Assembly (NCBI GenBank): GCA_963720765.1
Contig: CAVRGS010000011.1
Span: forward strand, 438,114 to 502,113
Direction: 5' to 3'
Length of the DNA stretch: 64,000 nt
DNA from: DASUAS01 sp963720765
GTDB taxonomy: Bacteria; Actinomycetota; Acidimicrobiia; IMCC26256; DASPTH01
Shown: positions 10,260-19,056 of the stretch, one piece after another
How positions within the stretch are numbered: position 1 is the first letter of the stretch
How the letters are laid out: each line of letters starts with the position of its first letter
Position numbers and translations under genes: made by a program
Notes under the pieces: generated by a model
What the model was told of the DNA's origin: nothing
What the model saw: the letters and a program-made list of their open reading frames with translations, nothing else
The model's database searches: none

Positions 10260-11099
10260 TCAGACCTGGCAGGCGGAGCAGTAGAACGTGGAGCGCCCCG
10301 AGACCCGCTCACGCACCACCGTGTGCCGGCAGCGCGGGCACGCGAGGCCCTCGCGGGCGTACACGTTGTGGAACTGCTGGTACTCCCCCGGGCGACCGAA
10401 GATGTCGACGTACTGCTCGTCGGCCAGCGACGACCCGCGGTGCTTCACCGCTTCCTGCAGCGTCTCCATCATCGAACGGTAGAGGCGCCGCACCTCCTCC
10501 GAAGTGAGCGCGTCGCTCATGCGGTCCCACTTCAACCCCGCGCCCCAGAGGATCTCGTCGCTGTAGATGTTGCCGATGCCGGCGATGAACTTCTGGTCCA
10601 TCAGCAGCGGCTTCAGCTTCGCGTGCCGCGCCGCGAGCATCTGCCCGAAGTACTCCCACGACATCGCGGTCTCGAGCGGATCGATGCCGAGGTGCGCGAG
10701 CTCGGCGACGTCCTTCTCGATGGTGTCGGTCTCGGTGACGAACATCTCGCCGAACGTGCGCGGATCGACGAAGCGAAGCTGTCCGCCCTGCGTGAACGTG
10801 ATCACGACGTGCGTGTGCTTCGCCATCGCGTCGCGCGAGCTCTTGGCCCGGATCAGCTGCCCCGACATCCCGAGGTGGATCACGAGCGTGTCATCGCCGT
10901 CGAGCCGCACCAGGAGGTACTTGCCCTTCCGGTCGACGCCGGTGATCTTGTGGTTGACCAGGCGCTGCGCGAACTGCTTGCGATTGTGGTGACGGCGGAC
11001 GGAGCGCATGCCGTCCACGTCGACCGACTTGATCTTCTTGCCCACGACCTCACGGTCGAGGTCGCGTCGCACGACCTCGACCTCCGGCAGCTCAGGCAT
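10260..11099 (-). CDS. mutM: Formamidopyrimidine-DNA glycosylase (Fpg/MutM)
   Basis: Bifunctional glycosylase/AP lyase that removes 8-oxoguanine and formamidopyrimidines. The ATG at 11099 gives MPELPEVEVVRRDLD, with the catalytic Pro2 and Glu3. A frame open further upstream inside rnc is not used. The helix-two-turn-helix part is seen in LLMDQKFIAGIGNIYSDEIL. The C-terminal zinc finger has CPRC and later CSAC. About 279 residues, the usual size. The start overlaps the rnc stop by 8 bases, so translation is probably coupled. Confidence 0.97.
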   Translation of the reverse strand: MPELPEVEVVRRDLDREVVGKKIKSVDVDGMRSVRRHHNRKQFAQRLVNHKITGVDRKGKYLLVRLDGDDTLVIHLGMSGQLIRAKSSRDAMAKHTHVVITFTQGGQLRFVDPRTFGEMFVTETDTIEKDVAELAHLGIDPLETAMSWEYFGQMLAARHAKLKPLLMDQKFIAGIGNIYSDEILWGAGLKWDRMSDALTSEEVRRLYRSMMETLQEAVKHRGSSLADEQYVDIFGRPGEYQQFHNVYAREGLACPRCRHTVVRERVSGRSTFYCSACQV

Positions 11100-11859
11100 C
11101 TCCCACCCCGATACGGTTCCCCCGGTCGGGCGGGGCGCCGTTCGCCTCGCCTTGCAACCGCTCCCACGCGAGACGTGCCGCCGCCTGTTCGGCGGTCTTC
11201 TTCGAGCGCCCCTCGCCCGCGCCGTACTCCTCGTTGCGGAGGAACACCGCGGCGAAGAAGCGCTTGGAGTGATCGGGACCCTCGTGACGCACCTGGTAGC
11301 GGGGCAACTGGTCGCACAGTCGTGCCGCGAGCTCCTGCAGCCGCGTCTTGTAGTCCTGCCCACCAGGGCCGGTCGCCTGTTCGCGGATGCGGGGCTCGAG
11401 CAGTGCGAGCACGAGGCGGGTGGCGGGCTCGAGACCGCCGTCGAGGTAGACGGCGGCGATGACCGCTTCCATCGCGTCGGCCAGGATCGACGGCTTGGCT
11501 CGTCCACCCGACGCGTCCTCGCCCTTGCCGAGACGCAACGACGCCCCGAGATCGAGCTCCTGCGCGATCTCCGCCAGCGTGTCGGCACTCACCACCGACG
11601 CGCGCAACTTGGCCAACTCGCCCTCGGGCAGCTGCGGATACTCCTGGTAGGCGAAGCGGGTGACGACGAGCCCGAGCACGGAATCGCCGAGGAACTCGAG
11701 CCGCTCGTTCGACTCGTCGATGCCCTGTTCGGCGCAGTAGGAGCGGTGGGTGAGCGCGCGGTCGAGGAGACCGTGGTCGACGAACGTCCAGCCCAGTGCG
11801 AGCTGCAGTCGCGCATCGAGTGCCGGGTCGACGGCACCGCCCCCCCGAGCTGCCGCCAT
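11092..11859 (-). CDS. rnc: Ribonuclease III
   Basis: RNase III cuts double-stranded RNA in rRNA precursors and in regulated mRNAs. The 255-residue frame is intact. It has the signature ERLEFLGDSVLGLVV, the second acidic cluster SILADAMEAVIAAVYLDGG, and a C-terminal double-stranded RNA-binding domain from DYKTRLQELAARL to SKKTAEQAAARLAWERL. A short tail follows, overlapping the mutM start. It lies 19 bases after acpP. The acpP-rnc-mutM-smc order is common in bacteria. Confidence 0.97.
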   Translation of the reverse strand: MAAARGGGAVDPALDARLQLALGWTFVDHGLLDRALTHRSYCAEQGIDESNERLEFLGDSVLGLVVTRFAYQEYPQLPEGELAKLRASVVSADTLAEIAQELDLGASLRLGKGEDASGGRAKPSILADAMEAVIAAVYLDGGLEPATRLVLALLEPRIREQATGPGGQDYKTRLQELAARLCDQLPRYQVRHEGPDHSKRFFAAVFLRNEEYGAGEGRSKKTAEQAAARLAWERLQGEANGAPPDRGNRIGVGDA

Positions 11860-11878
11860 CAGATCGAGCGCCCCCGGG

Positions 11879-12184
11879 TCACGAGGACGTCCCAGTGCTC
11901 AATCGGTGCACCACGTAGTCGACCGCGTCGCGCACCGTCTTCAGGTCGCCGAGGTCTTCGTCGTCGATGCTGAACCCGACGGTGCGCTCCCCCAGCTCCT
12001 CCTCCAACGCCTCCACCAGCTCGATCAGCGCGAGCGAGTCGGCATCGAGGTCGGCCGCGAAGTCGGAGTCCATCGAGATCCGGTCCTCGTCGATCTCGAG
12101 GATCTCGGCCAGGCGCTCGCGGATGATCCGGAACACGTCATCGGGTCCGATCGGGCTGTGCTCCACGTGGGTCTCAGCCGGCAT
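11879..12184 (-). CDS. acpP: Acyl carrier protein
   Basis: ACP carries growing fatty acyl chains on 4'-phosphopantetheine. The 101-residue acidic protein contains DFAADLDADSLALIELVEAL. The attachment serine is residue 50 in DSL. The four-helix layout and acidic composition fit. It has about 20 extra residues at the N-terminus compared with E. coli ACP. The ATG at 12184 overlaps the plsX stop by 11 bases. This links acyl-phosphate production (PlsX) with its ACP substrate. Confidence 0.95.
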   Translation of the reverse strand: MPAETHVEHSPIGPDDVFRIIRERLAEILEIDEDRISMDSDFAADLDADSLALIELVEALEEELGERTVGFSIDDEDLGDLKTVRDAVDYVVHRLSTGTSS

Positions 12185-13160
12185 CGGCGATGGCTCCCTT
12201 CATCCGTTCGACCACCTCGGCCTCAACACACTCCCGCGCGCGGCGGACGGAATTGCGGATGGCGCGGGCATTCGACGATCCGTGGGCGATCACGCAGATG
12301 CCGTCGACCCCCAGGAGCACGCAGCCGCCCTCGGAATCGGGGTTGAGGGTGTCGGCCCGCTCGAGCAGCGCCGGCATGACGATCTCCGACGCTTCCTGGA
12401 GCTCCGGCGTGGACATGAGCGTGTCGAACACGAGCCGCGCGGTGCCACGGATCGCGCCTTCGACGGTCTTGAGCGCGACGTTGCCGGTGAAGCCGTCGGT
12501 GACGATCACGTCGACGGTGTCGTGCATGAAGTCGCGGCCCTCGACGTTGCCGATGAACCCGGGCATGGAGGCCAGCATGGGGTAGACCGCTTTGCGCAGG
12601 TCGTCGCCCTTGCCCGGCTCCTCGCCGTTGGACAGGAGCCCCACGCGGGGCACGTCGATGCCGAGGTGGATGCGGGCGTACTCGCGCCCCATCACCGCGA
12701 ACTGGCGGAGCCACTCGGCCGTGCAGTCGACGGTCGCGCCGCCGTCGACCAGGATCTGCGGCGCGCGGCCCGGCACCGGGATCGGCACCGCGATCGCGGG
12801 ACGGGCGGCACCCTTGATGCGGCCCATGCGCAGGAGTGCGGCGGCCATGGCCGCGCCGGTGTTGCCGGCGCTCGTCATCGCGTCGGCCTTGCCGTCGCGC
12901 ACGAGCTCCGCGGTCACCACGATCGACGAGTCCTTCCGCGTGCGCACCGCGGCGGGCGGATCGTTCATGGCCACGACCTCGGTCGCGGGCACGACCTCCA
13001 CCCCGCTCACCCCACTGGGGAGCAGTGGAGTGATCGCGTCTTCGATCCCGACGAGCAGGACGCGGACGTCGAGCTCCTCGGCAGCGAGGATCGCGCCCGC
13101 GACGATCTCGTCGGGGGCGAGGTCGCCCCCCATCGCGTCGACGGCAATGGTGATGGGCAC
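12174..13160 (-). CDS. plsX: Phosphate acyltransferase PlsX
   Basis: PlsX converts acyl-ACP to acyl-phosphate for phosphatidic acid synthesis at the membrane. The 328-residue frame is intact. It begins PITIAVDAMGGDLAPDEIV, the family N-terminus, and contains IMPALLERADTLNPDSEGG-like and VLLGVDGICVIAHGSS motifs near the C-terminus. The rpmF-plsX order, with the upstream rpmF stop 7 bases away, is widespread. Its stop lies inside acpP. Confidence 0.96.
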   Translation of the reverse strand: MPITIAVDAMGGDLAPDEIVAGAILAAEELDVRVLLVGIEDAITPLLPSGVSGVEVVPATEVVAMNDPPAAVRTRKDSSIVVTAELVRDGKADAMTSAGNTGAAMAAALLRMGRIKGAARPAIAVPIPVPGRAPQILVDGGATVDCTAEWLRQFAVMGREYARIHLGIDVPRVGLLSNGEEPGKGDDLRKAVYPMLASMPGFIGNVEGRDFMHDTVDVIVTDGFTGNVALKTVEGAIRGTARLVFDTLMSTPELQEASEIVMPALLERADTLNPDSEGGCVLLGVDGICVIAHGSSNARAIRNSVRRARECVEAEVVERMKGAIADAG

Positions 13161-13167
13161 GGTCTCG

Positions 13168-13347
13168 CTACTCGACGTCGATCACCTGACGGCCGCCGTA
13201 GAAGCCGCAGTTGCCGCACACGATGTGGGGCTGCTTCACCGCGCCGCAGTTGGGGCACGTGGAACGGGCGGGCGCGGACAACCTCCAGTTGGAAGCGCGT
13301 CGCTGACGCGTCTTCGCCCGGGGGGTCTTGCGCTTCGGGACTGCCAT
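13168..13347 (-). CDS. rpmF: 50S ribosomal protein L32
   Basis: A 59-residue zinc-ribbon ribosomal protein. The ATG at 13347 follows AGGAG and gives MAVPKRKTPRAKTRQRRASN, the standard L32 start. The zinc ligands are CPNC and CGNC, separated by about 10 residues. The protein ends in QVIDVE at the TAG at 13168. The frame is intact. It lies between the yceD-like gene and plsX, the usual yceD-rpmF-plsX neighbourhood. Confidence 0.96.
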   Translation of the reverse strand: MAVPKRKTPRAKTRQRRASNWRLSAPARSTCPNCGAVKQPHIVCGNCGFYGGRQVIDVE

Positions 13348-13356
13348 CGCTTGCTC

Positions 13357-13888
13357 CTACTTGCTGTCTGAGAGGTCGAGACCGGAGAGGTCGAGGTCGG
13401 AGAGTGCTGCCCACCGGGGATCCGCCGGCGCGTCGTCGTCCTGACCTTGGTCGGCGCGACCGGCGGCACCCACGAGCACCGCCGGCGATGCGGCCGGAGC
13501 GCAGTCGTCGCGGTCGCACGTCGGCGCGAGCGGCAGCTCCAGCACCAGGGCGTCGCGCACGAGCTGCTCGAGGTCGATCTCGTGGTCCTCGATGGGATAG
13601 GTCTCGCCGTCGACGGGATGCGGTTCGTACAGCTCGGCGACGCCCACGGTGAGGTCGGCGGCGAGCTCGCGCAGGCAGGTGCTGCACTCGCCGTCCCAGC
13701 GGGCGTGCAGCTCGCCGCGGGCGACGATGCCGTCGGGGACGCGCTCCAGCACGAGGTCGAGGCGGACGGCTTCGACGATGCGAGCGACCGGGGTGCCGAG
13801 GTCGGCCAGGGCGGCCTCGAGGTGCAGACGGACGGCGCGCGCCGGGATGCGTGAGGAGGTCGGCGACGTCGATGCGGAGAGCACTCAT
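13357..13888 (-). CDS. YceD/DUF177 family protein (one frameshift)
   Basis: YceD-like proteins sit next to rpmF across bacteria and have been tied to 23S rRNA or L32 levels. Their role here is inferred from position. The ATG at 13888 gives MSALRIDVADLLTHPGAR. A frame change near 13850 leads into VRLHLEAALADLGTPVARIV. The conserved CSTCLRE (CxxC) and LELPLAPTCDRDDCAP cysteine motifs follow. The tail is acidic and Asp/Leu-rich and ends LSGLDLSDSK. The stop is 9 bases from the rpmF start. Confidence 0.87.
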
Positions 13889-14077
13889 GGTTCGGCCTGC
13901 GAGCACGGAAACCGGGGGCGCTCCGGTACCGGAGGAACCCCAGGTGAGGAGGGTGATGAAGCGGTCGTCGGCCGAGTCGGGCCGGTGAGCGAGGATAGCA
14001 GCCGCCCAATTGCTCCGGACGGACGCGACCAAGCGGTGCGAATACGCCCGAACCGGACGAATCGGGCCGGATCCGTG

Positions 14078-14636
14078 CTACTCGCCGTCCTGGTCGAAGA
14101 CTGCGGGATCGTCGACGTCGTACATCGACTCGAGGCCGGTGTGGTCGTCGGGCAACTCGGTCGGCAGTGGCTCCACCACGGCCTGCAGCTGCTCGCGGCC
14201 CTTCACCACCGTCGCCATCGTGCGTTCGAGCACCACCTCGAACGCGGCGAGCTTCTGGTCGATGTAGTCCTCGGCCTCGTGGCGCAGTCGCCGGCTGTCG
14301 GCCTCGGCCTGCGAGATCACCTGCTGGGCGACTCGGCGGGCTTCGCGTGCCACCTCGGTGCGCTCGACCATGCGCTCGGCCTGCACCCGTCCCGCCTCGA
14401 CGATGTCCTCGGCGTCGCGGCGCGCCTGCACGAGGTACTCGTCGCGCTCCTTGAGGAGCCAGCGCGCGTGGCGCAGCTCCTCGGGCATCGAGTGCCAGCG
14501 CCTCGTCGATGAGCTCGAGCGTCTCCTCGCGGTTCACCAGCACCGAGGCCGACATCGGCATCGTGCGTGCGGTGTCGACGATGTCGCGCAGCTCGCGCAG
14601 GATCGTCTCGAGGTCGTACGCCTGCTGGTCGCTCAC
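14078..14636 (-). CDS. SepIVA-like DivIVA-family coiled-coil protein (one frameshift)
   Basis: The start at 14636 gives MSDQQAYDLETILRELRDIV. A frame change near 14490 leads into a long Ala/Arg/Glu-rich coiled coil (DEYLVQARRDAEDIVEAGR) of about 110 residues with an acidic end. In mycobacteria the gene at this locus (next to the DUF177 gene, rnc and fpg) is SepIVA, a DivIVA-like septum protein. The same neighbours occur here, so the assignment rests on synteny plus coiled-coil character. The start overlaps the coaD stop by 4 bases. It could also be annotated as an ATP-synthase-b-like coiled coil by weak similarity. Confidence 0.7.
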
Positions 14637-15139
14637 GAGGGCTCGGTCTCCGCGGCCTGGCGTTCGGCCCAGCGCTCGGTGAGGCGCTTCGCCACCTTGG
14701 GCGGGACCATGCCCGACACGTCGCCTCCGAAGCGCGCCACCTCGCGCACCAGACTCGACGACAGGAACGAGTACTGCGGGCTGGTGGAGATGAAGAAGGT
14801 GTCGATGCCCGAGAGCTGCTGGTTCATCTGCGCCATCTGCAGCTCGTAGTCGAAGTCGCTCACGGCGCGGAGGCCCTTGACGATCGCCTCGGCCCCGTGC
14901 TGCTTGGCGAATTCGACCAGCAGGCCCTTGAAGAACAGGATGCGCACGTTCTCGAGGTGGGCGATCTCCTCCCCCAGCATCTCCTGGCGTTCTTCCAACG
15001 TGAACAGCGACGCCGTCTTCTGCGGGTTGCGGATCACCGCCACGATGACGTCGTCGAAGTGCCGCGCGGTCCGCTCGATGATGTCGAGGTGACCGTTGGT
15101 GACGGGATCGAACGAGCCCGGGCAGAGGGCGGTGGCCAC
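14633..15139 (-). CDS. coaD: Phosphopantetheine adenylyltransferase
   Basis: CoaD makes dephospho-CoA from 4'-phosphopantetheine and ATP. I chose the GTG at 15139, which gives VATALCPGSFDPVTNGHLDI, with the nucleotidyltransferase motif GSFDPVTNGHLD. An upstream in-frame extension is unlike the family. The second motif is STSPQYSFLSSSLVREVA (the ISSTxVR element). The 168 residues match the usual size and the frame is intact. Fifth-position neighbours rsmD and recG occur in the same order in many actinobacteria. Confidence 0.96.
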   Translation of the reverse strand: MATALCPGSFDPVTNGHLDIIERTARHFDDVIVAVIRNPQKTASLFTLEERQEMLGEEIAHLENVRILFFKGLLVEFAKQHGAEAIVKGLRAVSDFDYELQMAQMNQQLSGIDTFFISTSPQYSFLSSSLVREVARFGGDVSGMVPPKVAKRLTERWAERQAAETEPS

Positions 15140-15182
15140 TCGGTTGCTCCTGTGGGGACGACTGGAGAGGACGCGGCGCGGC

Positions 15183-15741
15183 TCAACCTGCGCGCGCGAC
15201 GACCAGGAGCGTATCGCCGTAGGCCCGCTCCTTCTCGATACCCCAGCCGTCGGGCAGCGTGACCGGTTCGCCCGACTTGGGTCGCTCGACCACGACGGTC
15301 CCACCCTCGGTGACCGCGTCCGCGGCCGAGAGGGCGGCGAGCACCTCGGCCACGACGGCGCTCTCGAGCTCGTAGGGAGGGTCGAGGAACACGAGGTCGA
15401 AGGGGGCGTCGCGGATCGGAGCGGTCACGAACCGCTCCACCGCGATCCGTTCGACCCGGGTCGCGCCTTCGAACCCGGTGCTCGCCAGGTTGGCCCGGAT
15501 GGCCGCTGGACGCCGCGAGGTCGGAGTCCACGAGCACCGCGCTGGCCGCGCCCCGCGACAGGGCCTCGACGCCAGCGCGCCGCTGCCGGCGTAGAGGTCG
15601 AGCACGGTCGCGTCGTGGACACGGGGTCCCGAGCGACGAGAACAGGGCCTCCTTCAGCCGGTCGGTCGTCGGCCGCGCCCCACCCTTCGGTGCGACCAGC
15701 TTCCGGCCCCCGGCTGTCCCCGCGATCACCCGCAACGCCAC
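15183..15741 (-). CDS. rsmD: 16S rRNA (guanine-966-N2)-methyltransferase RsmD (about three frameshifts)
   Basis: RsmD methylates G966 of 16S rRNA. The GTG at 15741 gives VALRVIAGTAGGRKLVAPKG and then RPTTDRLKEALFSSLG, the family start. In a second frame LDLYAGSGAL is the SAM-binding motif I. The first frame returns with VEALSRGAASAVLVDSD. The last part reads AIRANLASTGFEGATRVERI and the catalytic DLVFLDPPYELE. The ends of all segments match up, so this is one gene with indels between about 15495 and 15625. It lies 44 bases upstream of coaD on the same strand. Confidence 0.92.
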
Positions 15742-15808
15742 GGCTCCACGCTACGGGCCGCCACGCCATCACGCTCAAGGCGACCTCCGTGCTGTCGATC
15801 CACCCTGC

Positions 15809-16813
15809 ATGTGCACGAACGTCCGGCTGGTGACCACCGACGGCGGTGCGGTCGTCGCGCGCACCATGGAGTTCCCCGACCTCCTGCAGGCGAAGCTCAC
15901 CGCGATCCCGCGCGGCCACCGGTTCGCGGGGGTCGCACCCGATGGACCGGGGCACACGTGGACATCGGTCCACGGCTTCGTCGGCATCGACGCGTTCGGT
16001 CGCGCCGAGTGGCTCACCGACGGCATGAACGAGCGCGGACTCTACGCAGGTCTGCTGTACATGCCGGGCTTCTGCGAGTACACCACGGCCGACGGGAAGT
16101 CGTCCGACGGGTTGCTCGCGATCGTCGACACCGTCGCGTACACCCTGGCGACGTGCACGTCGGTCGAGGAGGCCACCGCTGCGCTGCGCGCGGTGACCGT
16201 CTGGCCCCTGGTCGTCCCCGCGATGGGCTTCGCGCCTCCCGCGCACCTCGTGCTCCACGACGCGTCCGGCGCGTCGGCGGCGGTCGAGTGGGTCGCCGGC
16301 GAGATGGTGATCTTCGACAACCCCATCGGGGTGGCGACGAACTCACCCCACTTCGACTGGCACCTCACCAACCTGCGCAATTACGTGGCGCTGAGCCCTG
16401 CCAATCCCGCGTCGTTCACCGTGCAGGGCGTCGAGGTCGCGCCCCTCGGTCAGGGCCCCGGCATGACCGGGCTGCCGGGCGACGCCAGCGGGCCGTCGCG
16501 CTTCGTGCGCGCCGCGGCCTACGCGGCCACGCTCGACCCGATCCCCGACGCGACGGCCGGCGAGATGGCCGCGTTCCACGTGATCAACAACTTCGACATC
16601 CCGCGTGGCTTCGTGCGCGACGGCGACGGCGGATCGGTGCAGGACGCGACGCTCTGGACGACCATCGCCAACCTCACCGACGGGCGCTACATCGTGCGCG
16701 GGATCGACTCCCCCAACCCACTCGCCATCGACCTCACCACCACGCCGTTCGACGCCGGACCTCCGCGCCAGGTCGACCTCCCGACCGGCACCTTCGCCGC
16801 GCTCGAGCTCTGA
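15809..16813 (+). CDS. Choloylglycine hydrolase/penicillin V acylase family Ntn hydrolase
   Basis: Ntn amidohydrolase; known members cleave bile-salt amides, penicillin V or acyl-homoserine lactones. The substrate here is unknown. The 334-residue frame is intact with no signal peptide. Cys2 (MCTN) would be the nucleophile after Met removal. Arg18 (ARTMEF), Asn74 (DGMNERGL), Asn178 (GVATNSPHFDW) and the SRFVRAAA arginine match the catalytic set. Position 21 is Glu where Asp is usual. It stands head to head with rsmD, 67 bases apart, inside an otherwise minus-strand block, so it looks inserted. Confidence 0.9.
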   Translation: MCTNVRLVTTDGGAVVARTMEFPDLLQAKLTAIPRGHRFAGVAPDGPGHTWTSVHGFVGIDAFGRAEWLTDGMNERGLYAGLLYMPGFCEYTTADGKSSDGLLAIVDTVAYTLATCTSVEEATAALRAVTVWPLVVPAMGFAPPAHLVLHDASGASAAVEWVAGEMVIFDNPIGVATNSPHFDWHLTNLRNYVALSPANPASFTVQGVEVAPLGQGPGMTGLPGDASGPSRFVRAAAYAATLDPIPDATAGEMAAFHVINNFDIPRGFVRDGDGGSVQDATLWTTIANLTDGRYIVRGIDSPNPLAIDLTTTPFDAGPPRQVDLPTGTFAALEL

Positions 16814-16889
16814 CTCCCCTCCGACCCCCGCCGATCACCTCGAAGTTCCGGTCCGCGGTGACGTCCGACCTCGAGATGTTCGGGCGTGA

Positions 16890-19049
16890 TCAGCTCTTGA
16901 AGAGGAAGTCGACGGCGTCGCCGAGGAGGTCGGTGACCTCTTCGCGGAGCTGCGCGTTGCGCACGAGGTCGGGGTCGTCGTCGAGCAGGTCCTCGGCCAC
17001 GCCGCGGGCCTCGAACACGATCGCCTCGTCCTGTGGGAGCCGTCCCGAGCTTGAGGTCGTTCATACCGGCCTGACGTTCGCCGAACACCTCTCCCGCGCC
17101 GCGGATGGCGAGGTCGCGCTCGGCGAGCTCGAAGCCGTCGCCCGACTCGGTCATCGCCTCCATGCGGGCCTCACCCTGCGGCGTGGTCGGTTCCGCGAGC
17201 AGGTAGCAGTAGCTCTTGTGCTTGCCGCGGCCGATGCGACCGCGGAGCTGGTGCAGCTGCAGCAGTCCGAACCGATCGGCGTCCTCGATCACCATGACCG
17301 TCGCGTTCGGGACGTCGACGCCCACCTCGATCACGGTCGTCGCCACGAGCACGTCGGTCTGGTGCTCGCGGAACGCGCGCATCGCAGCTTCCTTGTCGGC
17401 GGCGGGCATCTGGCCGTGCAACAGCCCGATGCGCAGGCCTTCGAGCTCCTCGTACTTCAGCCGCTCGAACTCCTCGGTGGCCGCCTTCGCCTCGAGCTTG
17501 TCGGATCCCTCGACCAACGGGCACACCACGTAGGCCTGGCGCCCTTCGGCCACCTGCGACCGCACGAGCTCGTAGACCGCGACGCGCTCGAGCGGTCCCC
17601 CGCCGACGACGGTCGTCTCGATCGGCGAGCGACCGGCGGGGAGGTGGCGCAGCTCGGTCTTGTCGAGGTCGCCGTAGATGAGCATCGCCGCGGTACGCGG
17701 GATCGGCGTCGCCGTCATCACCAGCACGTCGGGAGAGTCGCCCTTGCCGCGGAGCAGGTCGCGCTGCTCGACGCCGAAGCGGTGCTGCTCGTCGATGACG
17801 GCCACACCGAGGTTGGCGAACTCGACGCCGCCGTAGATCAGGGCGTGGGTGCCGACGAGGATGTCGATGGTGCCGCCGCGCAGGCCGTCGGCGATGCGAC
17901 GTCGCTCCGCGGCCGACGTGCGGTTGGTGAGCAGCGCCACGGCGACGGGGCGCTCGCCGAGCAGCGATCCCTCCTCGACGACGCTGAGCTCGCCGAGCAT
18001 CCCGCGCATGGTCAGCTCGTGCTGCTCGGCCAGCACCTCGGTCGGGGCCATGAACGCCCCCTGGTAGCCGCCCTGCACCGCCATGAGCAGCGCGCTCAGC
18101 GCCACGACGGTCTTGCCCGAACCCACCTCGCCCTGCAGCAAGCCGGTGCATCGGCGCGGGCTTCGCCATGTCGACGGCGATCTGCGCGATCGCGGCCGAC
18201 TGGTCGTCGGTGAGCGGGAACGGCAGCGCGGCGTGGAATGCGGGCACCAGCTCGCCGTCGACGGCGTGGACGATGCCGGTCTCCTCGGCGGCGAGGGCGC
18301 GCTTGCGGGCGACGAGCGCGAGCTGCATGCGCAGGAACTCGTCGAACTTCAGTCGCTGCGCGGCCGCGATGCGATCGGTCGTCGTCGCCGGGCGGTGGAT
18401 GTCGTTGTAGGCGCGACCGCGGTCGACGAGATCGTGGTCGGCGCGCAGCGCGGCATCGAGCGGATCGGCGAAGCCACGCGCCTCGGTGCGCTGCAGGCAC
18501 GACGCCACCGCGCGCCGCAGCTGCCAGGTGTGCACCTCGGCCTTCCCCGACTGCGGGTACACGGGCACGATGGTGCCGGTGACCTCCGATGTCGGCGTCA
18601 GGGTCGGCGAGCACGTCGACCACCGGGTTGGTCATCTGCCGCTTGCCCCGGTAGCTCTCGACCTTGCCGAACAGCGACACCTGGGTGCCCGGTCGCAGCT
18701 GACGCTCGCGCCACGCCTGGTTGAAGAACACGATCTCGAGCAGACCGGTGCCGTCGTAGACGGTCGCGTTCACGATCGTGCGCTTGCGGTCGCGCGTGCG
18801 CCGGGCGTGGATCGACTTCACCTCGGCGTCGACGGTCGCTTCGTCGCCGATGGTGAGCTCGTGGATCTCGGAGCGCTGCGTGCGGTCGACGTAGCGGCGC
18901 GGGTAGTGCTCGAGCAGGTCGAGCACGGTCTCGATGCCCATCTCGGCGAGACCGGCGCGGAGCTTGTCGCCGACCGCTCGCAGGTCGGTGACCGGTCGGG
19001 CCGCCAGGTCGCGCAGCGTGAGGGGGGCCGGGTCGAGGCGGGCGCCCAC
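16890..19049 (-). CDS. recG: ATP-dependent DNA helicase RecG (three frameshifts)
   Basis: RecG reverses stalled forks and branch-migrates junctions. The GTG at 19049 starts GARLDPAPLTLRDLAARPV. The wedge/OB part has RRYVDRTQRSEIHELTIGDE. A frame change near 18590 gives PVYPQSGKAEVHTWQLRRAV. Another near 18155 gives Walker A MLQGEVGSGKTVVALSALL, DEQH (VAVIDEQHRFGVEQR) and VMTATPIPRTAAML. Motif VI is QLHQLRGRIGRGKHKSYCYL. A third near 17045 leads to QDEAIVFEARGVAEDLLDDD and the stop at 16890. About 720 residues after joining, normal for the family. It follows the FakA-like gene by 7 bases. Confidence 0.95.
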
Positions 19050-19056
19050 CGCGGCG

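Noticed and set aside
10260..11588. A longer mutM reading from 11588
   Set aside because: MutM needs Pro2 at its N-terminus for catalysis. MPELPEVE at 11099 fixes the start.
16890..19049. recG as a real pseudogene
   Set aside because: All helicase motifs and the C-terminal tail are kept on both sides of each frame change, and the flanking genes show the same kind of indel.
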